The position numbers and the translations under genes were made by a program. A stretch of 42,596 nucleotides of DNA from Erythrobacter sp. GTDB taxonomy: Bacteria; Pseudomonadota; Alphaproteobacteria; Sphingomonadales; Sphingomonadaceae. Numbering within the stretch: the stretch's first letter is position 1; the number at the start of each line of letters is the position of its first letter. This document shows, one piece after another, positions 35,531-42,596 of the stretch. Where the stretch lies: assembly GCA_002695185.1 (NCBI GenBank), contig NZOF01000014.1, positions 1 to 42,596 of the forward strand. Direction: 5' to 3'. The notes under the pieces were generated by a model, which saw only the letters and a program-made list of their open reading frames with translations, made no database searches and had not been told where the DNA came from.

Positions 35531-35572
35531 CGCAGACTCCTTCGGCCCCATTCGGGTTCGAAAGAGTCTGCG
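35531..35572 (-). terminator. probable intrinsic terminator of the LuxR-type regulator gene
   Basis: CGCAGACTC (35531-35539) is perfectly complementary to GAGTCTGCG (35564-35572). Inside it, after one mismatch, TTCG pairs with CGAA, giving a stem of about 14 pairs. On the minus strand the stem is followed by CCTTGTCTTTCT, a broken T-tract. It lies about 50 bases after the regulator stop codon and before ugd starts. Confidence 0.5.
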
Positions 35573-35622
35573 CCTTGACCGGACCCCCGTAAACGCTCCC
35601 GTCGTGCGGGCCTGTTTGCCCT

Positions 35623-36420
35623 CTAAGCGCTCAGCGCGTGCAATGGCGGGCGGTTGTTTGCGAGCATGAACGGTGCGGCGCGGTTGCTTTCGCAGACCTC
35701 TTCGAGATCGTCGGAGCAATCGGTTGCCGCAACCGGGACCGGCTGCAAGGGCGGAGGCAATGTCGCCTGCACGCCATGATTGACGGCGCAGATCGCTGCC
35801 TGTGTGCGGTTCTGCACGTTCAGCTTACGCAGGATGGCCTTTACATGCACCTTGACCGTCGCTTCACCGATATCGAGCCGGCGAGCGATGACCTTGTTCG
35901 GATGGCCCATTACAAGGCACCGCAGTGTCGCGAGCTCGCGCTCGGAAAGCAGGTCCGACAGTTCGCCTTCGGCTTTCGTCTGGTCGACCGATGCACGGGC
36001 GAAATGCGGTAGCTGCTTGACCAGTTCTCCCGGCAGGACCTTTTCACCGCGGGCGGCGAGCTGAAGGCAATTGACCAGAGATTCGCAGGACGTTTCCTTG
36101 AGGACATAACCATCGGCCCCGGCATCGAATACTTCGATCAGGGAAGCCAAGGTGAGGTCTTCGTGCAGGATGACGATGCGTGAAGCCGAGAAGACTTCGC
36201 GAATTGCGGCTACGTCCTTCGCCACATTCTGCATGGCATCGGCGTCGATGACGACCATACCCGTTTCTACCGCGTCGCTTTGCCCGGCGGTAATCAGGGC
36301 CTGGCAGCTTTTGTGCTGACCGACGATCGTGAAATCCTCGTCAAGCAAGATGGACTTGAGTCCTTCGCTGACGATTGAACTAGAACATATAAGTGAAACA
36401 CTTGTAGATGCCGTACGCAT
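35623..36420 (-). CDS. LuxR/NarL-type response regulator with atypical receiver
   Basis: A 265-residue protein. The receiver domain (1-125) keeps a possible phosphorylation site, D59 in VVIDAD, and the conserved lysine K108, but the acidic pair that binds Mg at the start is replaced by C12-S13-S14 (SLICSSSIVSEGLK). The HTH domain (about 157-215) has SERELATLRCLVMGHPNKVI and ATVKVHVKAILRKL, typical for NarL/FixJ DNA-binding. A 45-residue tail of low complexity follows. No histidine kinase lies nearby, so it may work without phosphorylation. It could control the EPS locus, the molybdoenzyme operon or itself; two palindromes stand upstream. Confidence 0.86.
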   Translation of the reverse strand: MRTASTSVSLICSSSIVSEGLKSILLDEDFTIVGQHKSCQALITAGQSDAVETGMVVIDADAMQNVAKDVAAIREVFSASRIVILHEDLTLASLIEVFDAGADGYVLKETSCESLVNCLQLAARGEKVLPGELVKQLPHFARASVDQTKAEGELSDLLSERELATLRCLVMGHPNKVIARRLDIGEATVKVHVKAILRKLNVQNRTQAAICAVNHGVQATLPPPLQPVPVAATDCSDDLEEVCESNRAAPFMLANNRPPLHALSA

Positions 36421-36547
36421 GGTATGCGCCCCCCGTTTCCAAAGTTGTGCTTCCCTTTCTTATTTCTCAGGCAGGCGATGTATTCGTGATACGCACAGAC
36501 GTCGAAGTCTTGTGGCTGCCAGAGTTATTCGACTCGTTGCCTAATGG

Positions 36548-36556
36548 CCATTATGG
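36548..36556. promoter_or_regulatory. operator-like palindrome, copy 1
   Basis: CCAT-T-ATGG is an inverted repeat about 130 bases upstream of the regulator start codon. It overlaps the separate palindrome ATGGCCAT (36544-36551). It matches the core of the second copy at 36600, with centres 53 bases apart, about five helical turns. Confidence 0.35.
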
Positions 36557-36599
36557 GTAATCAAAAGTCGGGTAACGATTAGGGTCATATACTTTGTGA

Positions 36600-36610
36600 C
36601 CCATTATGGG
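36600..36610. promoter_or_regulatory. operator-like palindrome, copy 2
   Basis: CCCAT-T-ATGGG is a perfect inverted repeat with a single central base. Its core repeats copy 1 at 36548. Palindromes of this size suit dimers of HTH regulators; binding by the adjacent LuxR-type protein is a guess. Confidence 0.4.
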
Positions 36611-36773
36611 ACATCACTGCAAAGCGTGTTGCGGCTCGCTGGTTTCGCCTTCCCGAGGCAGCCTCTTTTTACGCCCTCGCAGTGACTACAAGCTGCTTTT
36701 CAGGATGTTAGACACCTACTCGTGAGTGTGAGTCGCTCTTGCCGAATCGAGAAATTGCCCGATCGGCCCATCT

Positions 36774-37334
36774 CTAATCCTGCTGGCGCGCCAGTTCGGA
36801 AGGGGTATCGATATCCAACACGATCCTTCGGTCGCCAGGGTCGACGATGGATGCCTCTGGAAAGGACAGGCTGCGGGCACCGCGATCGCCTTTCAGGCTC
36901 CGTAGTGCCGCAAAGCTCTCCTGACCGAAGGCTGCCGGGCTGCCCGGCGTGCCGTCCGCCTGCCGCGTGAAAACTGTGCCGCTGCCTTCGGCAAGAAGGC
37001 GAAGATGATGGGGCCCCACCATGGGCATGTCTGCAAGGGCGATGACAATGCGGCGATGCGCCGATCCTGCATCAACACCGGCTGCAATCGATGTGCCCAT
37101 GCCTTGTTCGGCATGAGGGTTGATTACCGGCCTCCACCCTTTTCGGCAGAGCAACTGCGACCGCTCCGCCACAACCATATAGAGGTTTGCGAACCCGGCA
37201 TCCTCGGCCGCTTCCGCTGCCCATTCCCACAGGGCTTTGCCCCGAAAGGACGCGAATAACTTGTCGCTACCGAACCGTTCGCTGCGACCGGCAGCCAGAA
37301 GAACCAGAGCGATGTCTGGTTCAAGCGGCGGCAT
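36774..37334 (-). CDS. mocA: MocA/MobA-like molybdopterin nucleotidyltransferase
   Basis: A 186-residue NTP transferase. The signature LVLLAAGRSERFGSDKL near the N-terminus, GMGTSIAAGV and the metal-binding LADMPMV block match the MobA/MocA group; the TPGSPAAFG segment suits MocA, which attaches CMP to molybdopterin for xanthine-oxidase-family enzymes. Its start overlaps the end of the xdhC gene by 14 bases. As the last gene of the paoABC operon it would complete the cofactor for PaoC. Sequence alone does not separate CTP from GTP use with certainty. Confidence 0.85.
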   Translation of the reverse strand: MPPLEPDIALVLLAAGRSERFGSDKLFASFRGKALWEWAAEAAEDAGFANLYMVVAERSQLLCRKGWRPVINPHAEQGMGTSIAAGVDAGSAHRRIVIALADMPMVGPHHLRLLAEGSGTVFTRQADGTPGSPAAFGQESFAALRSLKGDRGARSLSFPEASIVDPGDRRIVLDIDTPSELARQQD

Positions 37335-38172
37335 GAAGCCGTTCGTATCGCGCGACGATTTCGGAGATAGCCGACAGGGCGAGCGAAGCCGGCGTCTTGC
37401 AGGATGGGATCAGCCCGATCGGGCTGCGGATGCGGGCGATCTGTTCTTCTGCCACACCGCGCTGCGTCAGCGCCAGGGTCCGTGCGACCCGGGCATTCTC
37501 CCCGCCTTGCGCTCCGATGTAGAAGGCCTGGCTGTCGAGCGCCTGTTCCAGCAAAGGTAGTTCCCATTCGTGATCGTGAAAGAGCAGCAGCGCGGCCGTC
37601 CACCGATCGAGCTGGCAATGCTCTGCACGCTGGCCGAGCGAGAGGCGGTCCTTTTCTTGGCAGTCGATAGAAATACCGAGCGCGTGGGCGAGGGCATTGA
37701 GCTTCTGGAGCTCCGGCCCTTCTCCGAAGGCAGCGATCCGCAGGGCCGGGATGTAGTTGCGATTTTGAAGCGGCGAGACGTTGGGCAGCCTAAGGTTCGC
37801 AGTTGTCCGACCCTCCAAACTCCCAATCGCGCGGCGGCAGGCGGTGCGATCCGGGGCCGGGTCCAGCAGAATATCGAGACCGCTTCCACACGGCAGGCGA
37901 AAGTCGATCACGTCCGACCCGCGGCCATAGCGAATGACCGTCGGTGCCTTCATCTCGCGCATGTCGGAGGCCAGCTGCGCCTCCAGACAACCATCTGCCA
38001 GACTGCCCACCGTGCTCCCATCCGGCAGCACCGCCAGTTGCGCGCCCATCCGGCGGGAAAAGCTGCCCTCGATACCGACAATGGTACACAGCCCCACGCC
38101 GTGATCGCATGCTGCTGCCAAGGCGACATGGTCATCGGTGGTGGGCGCTGTTCTGGTTGTGGTTTGCAGCAC
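37321..38172 (-). CDS. xdhC: XdhC/CoxI-family molybdenum cofactor chaperone
   Basis: A 283-residue protein. The N-terminal XdhC_CoxI domain shows TIVGIEGSFSRRMGAQLAV and SLADGCLEAQ, and the C-terminal part is the Rossmann-like domain ending with RIRSPIGLIPSCKTPASLALS. The family binds and sulfurates the molybdenum cofactor and hands it to the large subunit; E. coli PaoD has this job in the pao operon. The start is GTG at 38172, sharing a base with the paoC stop (TAGTG). Position between paoC and mocA agrees. Confidence 0.9.
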   Translation of the reverse strand: MLQTTTRTAPTTDDHVALAAACDHGVGLCTIVGIEGSFSRRMGAQLAVLPDGSTVGSLADGCLEAQLASDMREMKAPTVIRYGRGSDVIDFRLPCGSGLDILLDPAPDRTACRRAIGSLEGRTTANLRLPNVSPLQNRNYIPALRIAAFGEGPELQKLNALAHALGISIDCQEKDRLSLGQRAEHCQLDRWTAALLLFHDHEWELPLLEQALDSQAFYIGAQGGENARVARTLALTQRGVAEEQIARIRSPIGLIPSCKTPASLALSAISEIVARYERLHAAA

Positions 38173-40361
38173 TATTCGGGCATGGCCGCCATGACGCGGT
38201 CAGGTGTCATCGGATAATCGAAGATGCGCGCACCGCAGGCATTGTAGATGGCGTTGGCAATCGCCGCCGCCCCGCCGCACATGCCCAGCTCGCCGATGCC
38301 TTTGGCCTGGATCGGGCTTGCCGCAGCGTCGCGTTCCTCGACCATAATCACATCGAGATCGGGCACGTCGCGGTGAACCGGGACGTGATATTCGGCAAGG
38401 TCGCAGTTGACCAAGTGACCGTCCTGCGGATCGAACTCCAGTGCCTCGGTCAGCGCGACGCCGATGCTCCACGTAATTCCGCCGAGACATTGCGATCGGG
38501 CAGTCTTGTGGTTGAGCACGCGCCCGAAGCCGAACGCACCCAGCATCCGGTCGACCCGCGTTTCGCCGGTGAAGCGGTTTACCCGCACCTGTGCGAAGAA
38601 GGCGCCGAAGCCCGAAGCGGTGAAATCGTCTTCGATATCGCCGGGTTCGTAATGGCCTTCGCGTTCGATGTCCTTGCCATCCAGCAGGCTGATCAGGCTC
38701 TCACCCGATGATGCCTGCCCGTCTAACAGTTCCAGCTCGCTTTCGCTGATGCCGATGCGCTCTGCCAGTTCCTCGCGGATGGCGTTGCAGGCAACATAGA
38801 CTGCTGAACCGATGGAGGAAGCGCCCCAGCTGCCGCCAGAACCCGGGCCGCGCGGGTTGCGCGTATCGCCCAGATCGACGAGCACCTTCTCGGGATCGAG
38901 TCCGAGCATCTCGCCAGCCAGCTGCGCGACGACGGTATAGGTGCCCGTGCCGATATCGGTCATGTCGGTTTCGACCAGAGCTGTACCATCGGCTTTCAGC
39001 GTAACGCGTGCCTTGGCTTCGGCGATGTTGTGCACGCGCGCCGCACTGGCCATGCCGGTGCCCACCCACCATTCGCCTTCCTGCGTCTGGCGCGGTTTGC
39101 GCGGGCCATGGTCCCAGCCAAAAGCTTCGGCACCCTGTTTCAGACATTCGGCCAGCTTGTGGGAAGAGAAGGGCAGGCCTTCTTCGGGATCCTTGTCCGG
39201 AATGTTCTTCAGCCGCAGTTCGACCGGATCGATCCCGGCCTTTTCGGCCAGGACATCCATCGCCCCTTCGAGCGCAGGCATGCCCACGGCTTCACCCGGA
39301 GCGCGGACCGAACCGGCGGTCATCTGGTGAATGCGGGCAACTTCCAGCAGCAGCTCGCGGTTCTCGCCGCCATAGAGGAAGTGGGATGATTGAAGCACCG
39401 GCTCGGCAAAGGTTTCGCCGGGCAGGTTCGACACCAGCGCCTGATGGCCGAAACCGGTAAGCTTGCCATCGTCATCGACACACAGCCTTAGCCGCTGCGT
39501 CGTTTCCGAACGGCGCATGATGCACTGAAACACCTGCTGACGCGACATCACGACGCGAACGGGTCGCCCAAGTTGTTTCGCCGCGATGGAGGCAGCGACC
39601 GTTTCCTCGCTAATGCCCAGCTTCGACCCGAACCCGCCGCCAACGAAGCGCGAGATCAGGCGAATGTTCTCTTCCTCCATGTCGAGAGAGTCGGCCAATT
39701 CGCTGATGTTGTAGTTCAGCATCTGCAGCGATGCATGCACCGTTAGCTTTTCGCCATCCCATTCAGCTATCGCGGCATGCGGCTCCATCGCCGCCGAGGC
39801 GTGCCCTTTGGTGGTATAGGTGACGTCGACGGAATGCGCGGCCTCGGCCATTGCATGCGCCAGATCGCCCTGCCGCACGGTTTCATCTTCCTGCTCTTCG
39901 TGTTCGACCGCCTGCGGATCGAGCGGGGCACCTTCATCCTCGCGGTACTCGACACCAATATGCTTGGCGGCATGACGCGCCTGTTCGAAGGTTTCCGCGA
40001 CCACGAGAGCGATGGGCTGGCCCCAATAGCAGACGGTTGCCGGGTCCTGCTGCGGAGCCTCGTCTGCCGTACCTTGCGCAGCGCGGGTAGTGAGAAGCGG
40101 ATCGTCGATGACGGCGATCACGCCCGGCATGGCCAGTGCGGCTTCCTTGTCGATCGATGTGACTTCGCCGCGCGTGATCGTGGAGGTGACCAGCACCCCT
40201 TCCGCGCAGTTGGCGATCGGATATTCCGCTGCATAAGGCGCGGTGCCCGTAACCTTTGCCAGGCCTTCGACACGGGGAAGCGCCTTGCCCAGCACGCCCT
40301 GCTTCATATCGTCGAGGCGGTTGGTCTTGTCGGGCTTGTCCTGTTTGAAATGCACAGTCAT
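38172..40361 (-). CDS. paoC: molybdenum-binding large subunit of aldehyde oxidoreductase
   Basis: A 729-residue xanthine-oxidase-family subunit. The N-terminal part (GKALPRVEGLAKVTGTAPYAAEY) is the a/b hammerhead domain; the molybdopterin domains show RFVGGGFGSKLG, the VRAPGEAVGMPALE loop and PGSGGSWGASSIGSAVY. The catalytic base is the Glu in AKGIGELG, about residue 691. Length and wording match the PaoC/YagR group, periplasmic aldehyde oxidases that use molybdopterin cytosine dinucleotide, rather than xanthine dehydrogenase. Coupled to paoB by ATGA. Oxidises aldehydes to acids; the natural aldehyde is unknown. Confidence 0.92.
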   Translation of the reverse strand: MTVHFKQDKPDKTNRLDDMKQGVLGKALPRVEGLAKVTGTAPYAAEYPIANCAEGVLVTSTITRGEVTSIDKEAALAMPGVIAVIDDPLLTTRAAQGTADEAPQQDPATVCYWGQPIALVVAETFEQARHAAKHIGVEYREDEGAPLDPQAVEHEEQEDETVRQGDLAHAMAEAAHSVDVTYTTKGHASAAMEPHAAIAEWDGEKLTVHASLQMLNYNISELADSLDMEEENIRLISRFVGGGFGSKLGISEETVAASIAAKQLGRPVRVVMSRQQVFQCIMRRSETTQRLRLCVDDDGKLTGFGHQALVSNLPGETFAEPVLQSSHFLYGGENRELLLEVARIHQMTAGSVRAPGEAVGMPALEGAMDVLAEKAGIDPVELRLKNIPDKDPEEGLPFSSHKLAECLKQGAEAFGWDHGPRKPRQTQEGEWWVGTGMASAARVHNIAEAKARVTLKADGTALVETDMTDIGTGTYTVVAQLAGEMLGLDPEKVLVDLGDTRNPRGPGSGGSWGASSIGSAVYVACNAIREELAERIGISESELELLDGQASSGESLISLLDGKDIEREGHYEPGDIEDDFTASGFGAFFAQVRVNRFTGETRVDRMLGAFGFGRVLNHKTARSQCLGGITWSIGVALTEALEFDPQDGHLVNCDLAEYHVPVHRDVPDLDVIMVEERDAAASPIQAKGIGELGMCGGAAAIANAIYNACGARIFDYPMTPDRVMAAMPE

Positions 40362-41334
40362 GCCGCGCCCTCCGTTGCTTGCTCGAGGACGGCGTGAAGC
40401 GTCCGCCGGGCCAGGGGAATTTTGAAATCGTTCTCACCGAACCCGCGGGCATCTTCCAGCAGGATATCGGCGGCACGGTCGAATAGATCGGATGAGGGGG
40501 CTTTACCGATCAGCGCTTCGCTGATGCGAGGATCGTGCCACGGTTTGTGCGCCAATCCGCCGAATGCCAGATCGGCGCGCGAGAACTTGCCATCTTCCAG
40601 CTCGACAACAGCGGCAATGGATACCAGCGCGAAGGCATAGGAAGACCGTTCGCGAACCTTGCGATAGAGTTGGGTGCCGCTGACGGGGGCGGGAAGGGTA
40701 ACCGCGGTGATGATCTCGCCCGTCTCCAGCACATTATCGCGCCAAGGCGTATCGCCGGGCAGGCAGTGGAAGTCACGCACCGGGAATGTTCGTTCCGATC
40801 CATTGGCAGACGCTATCCGCGCATCCAGTGCGCTCAGCGCCACTGCCATGTCTCCGGGATAGGTGGCGATGCATTCGCTGCTCGTGCCAAGCACGGCGTG
40901 CAGCTTGGCAATGCCGTCAATCGCCCCGCATCCGCTGCCTGGCTCGCGCTTGTTGCAGGGCTGGTCGATATTGGTGAAGTAATAGCACCGCGTGCGCTGA
41001 CACAGATTGCCGCCGGTCGTCGCCTTGTTGCGCAGTTGCTGCGTCGCGCCGGCCAGGATGGCGCGGGCCAGCACGGGATAGTCCGAACGCACCCGCGGGT
41101 GGACAGCGGTTGCGGTGTTTGTCGCCAAGGCACCGATCGAAAGGCCGCCGTCATCGGTGTCCTCGATCTCGCCAAAGCCGATGCGGTTGATGTCAGCAAG
41201 CTCGTCAGGCGTTTCGACCTGCAGCTTCATCAGGTCGAGCAGGTTGGTTCCGCCTGCAATCGGAATTGCGTCTTCTTGCGTCGTTATCTGAGCCGCATCG
41301 GTCAGTGTGCGGGCGCGCGTATATTGAAAGGGCT

Positions 41335-41338
<4 letters not shown>
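40358..41338 (-). CDS. paoB: FAD-binding subunit of aldehyde oxidoreductase, with probable 4Fe-4S site
   Basis: A 326-residue FAD subunit. FAD loops are IAGGTNLLDLM (27-37) and KATTGGNLCQRT (105-116). Cysteines C113, C118, C128 and C137 lie in an insertion and agree with the extra 4Fe-4S cluster known from E. coli PaoB. The ATG at 41338 overlaps the paoA stop as ATGA, which decides the start against an earlier open stretch. It passes electrons from the 2Fe-2S subunit to FAD and on to an acceptor. Confidence 0.92.
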
Positions 41339-41841
<503 letters not shown>

Positions 41842-41846
41842 AGACG

Positions 41847-41854
41847 CCTCCTTT
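41847..41854 (-). promoter_or_regulatory. strong ribosome binding site deciding the TTG start of paoA
   Basis: AAAGGAGG on the minus strand with five bases before TTG 41841-41839. This near-perfect match to the anti-Shine-Dalgarno sequence fixes the start and rules out a longer protein with a signal peptide. Confidence 0.8.
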
Positions 41855-42106
41855 CAAACCATAATGCGCAAGGGGCAGAAGGTGTCCGAGAATCGTTCAG
41901 ATGATGAATCGACTCACTTGGGGAATCACCGTGAGGGGGAATCAGAAGCGGGAATCATTCGATTTTAGGGTGAATCACGGCAGGTGAGGGACCCTTGGCG
42001 CCAAAGTGTCCCAGATAGCAGCACGGGCACGCAGGCTTGGGGCTGATCAGGAATGGCTGAATTCCGGGATATTTCCAGCTTTTGAAATATTACTGCAAAA
42101 AACCCA

Positions 42107-42135
42107 TTGACCGAATCCCGGCTGGGGCCTAGATG
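42107..42135 (+). promoter_or_regulatory. candidate rrn promoter
   Basis: TTGACC (42107-42112) and TAGATG (42130-42135) with 17 bases between. An AT-rich stretch (TTTGAAATATTACTGCAAAA) just upstream suits an UP element. Position is about 370 bases before mature 16S, a usual leader length. The -10 is a weak match to consensus. Confidence 0.5.
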
Positions 42136-42256
42136 GCCCTCACCGACGCGGCGCTGACGGTTTCTACCGGACGCTGGGTTGGTCGCCAACATAGACGGAT
42201 AGCCGGTCCCCCGGTGTAAATCGGGGAGTGATTAGCTGTCCGGTATTAGTGTCTGG

Positions 42257-42273
42257 TGAGTTCTTTGACATTG
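42257..42273 (+). promoter_or_regulatory. boxA-like antitermination site in the rRNA leader
   Basis: TGAGTTCTTTGACATTG resembles the rRNA boxA element (TGCTCTTTAACA in E. coli), where NusB and S10 load for antitermination. It stands between the candidate promoter and 16S. Confidence 0.5.
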
Positions 42274-42505
42274 TTAGTTTTTGATGAAGGGACATGTGGG
42301 CGACGGCGCCCGGTTCGGGGACCTCAAGGCTCCGAGTACCGGTTAATTGAAGCCGATTGCCACATCCATTCAGGCTCCACAGTCTGGGTGGTATGATGCA
42401 TGTTCATTCGTATCCATTACGTTTGACAGTGCAGGTATCGGCTCCTTGAAGCTCATGCCTAGCGGGTTGGCGATCTTCGGATCGTGCTTGCTTGGTATGT
42501 GACAC

Positions 42506-42596
42506 AAACTTGAGAGTTTGATCCTGGCTCAGAACGAACGCTGGCGGCATGCCTAACACATGCAAGTCGAACGAACCCTTCGGGGTTAGTGGCGCA
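42506..42596 (+). rRNA. rrs: 16S ribosomal RNA, 5' end (partial)
   Basis: The universal start AGAGTTTGATCCTGGCTCAG is at 42513-42532; aligning with E. coli puts mature base 1 at 42506. It is followed by ACGAACGCTGGCGGCATGCC and the helix GAACCCTTCGGGGTTAG, a pattern common in Sphingomonadales and notably Erythrobacteraceae. The gene runs out of the window on the plus strand. Confidence 0.98.

Larger units (their letters stand above)
36421..36773. other. 353-base intergenic region between regulator and mocA-like gene
   Basis: No protein gene is supported. The region holds two CCATTATGG palindromes (listed apart), a TATACT box at 36588-36593 on the plus strand, and a small hairpin GCCTT-ccc-GAGGC (36647-36659) followed by a run of five Ts at 36666-36670. 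The leftward side must hold the regulator promoter; GGGGGG just before its ATG is a plausible ribosome site. Confidence 0.35.
41842..42505. other. 664-base region between paoA and 16S rRNA: rrn promoter and leader
   Basis: No protein gene is supported; a 75-codon leftward open frame here has no recognisable product and runs across the rrn promoter. The right part is the rRNA leader, with a boxA-like site and a small hairpin CCCCG (42209-42213)/CGGGG (42222-42226). The left part (41842-42100) must hold the paoA promoter; no clear one was seen. Confidence 0.6.

Noticed and set aside
41965..42192. 75-codon minus-strand open frame before 16S
   Set aside because: Runs across the rrn promoter, no product recognised.

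Overview
The window looks like chromosome from an alphaproteobacterium, most likely a sphingomonad of the Erythrobacteraceae type. This rests on the 5' end of a 16S rRNA gene at the right edge (loop GAACCCTTCGGGGTT, leader with a TTGACC promoter), GC-rich coding sequence and the gene repertoire. The genus cannot be fixed from this sequence alone. A complete tRNA-Ser(GGA) lies at the left edge and the rrn operon begins at the right edge. No insertion sequence, integrase, CRISPR array or phage gene was seen.

Positions 146-35406 form one large exopolysaccharide (EPS) locus of the Wzx/Wzy type, made of several blocks. (1) 146-5104, minus strand: MBOAT acyltransferase, SGNH-like membrane protein, acyl carrier protein and an FkbH-type glyceryl-ACP synthase, with tight or overlapping junctions. 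This looks like an acylation module that could put glycerate on the polymer. (2) 5468-9863, plus strand: sulfotransferase, polysaccharide pyruvyl transferase and an AsnB-type amidotransferase, all candidate decorating enzymes. (3) 9868-12578, minus strand: flippase (Wzx) and polymerase/ligase (Wzy). (4) 12833-19515: two lipoprotein pectate-lyase-like enzymes flanking two GT4 glycosyltransferases and a methyltransferase. (5) 19699-26184: PIG-L deacetylase, formyltransferase and PglA-like glycosyltransferase on the minus strand, divergent from a CapD/PglF-like dehydratase and a DegT aminotransferase on the plus strand. Together these can make and use a 4-amino (possibly N-formylated) 6-deoxy HexNAc. 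(6) 26234-31150, plus strand: a short outer-membrane export lipoprotein, a beta-barrel protein, a Wzc-like co-polymerase/kinase and a small PglC-like phosphoglycosyl transferase. (7) 31147-35406, minus strand: HAD hydrolase, ATP-grasp ligase, GT4 enzyme and UDP-glucose 6-dehydrogenase.

Taken together, the locus predicts an acidic heteropolysaccharide. It would be started by the PglC-like enzyme on a diamino sugar and extended by up to four GT4 enzymes. Possible modifications are uronate, sulfate, pyruvate ketal, amide and an ACP-borne acyl group. It would be flipped by Wzx, polymerised by Wzy, exported through a two-part OPX/beta-barrel exit, and trimmed by two lyases. Which decorations fall on this one polymer is inference.

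To the right is a LuxR-type regulator with a degenerate receiver domain (35623-36420), followed by a 353-base intergenic region carrying two copies of a CCATTATGG palindrome. Next comes a minus-strand molybdenum-enzyme operon (36774-41841): paoA, paoB, paoC, xdhC and a mocA-like gene, encoding a periplasmic-type aldehyde oxidoreductase whose small subunit lacks a Tat signal. A 664-base region then holds the rrn promoter and leader before 16S rRNA starts at about 42506.
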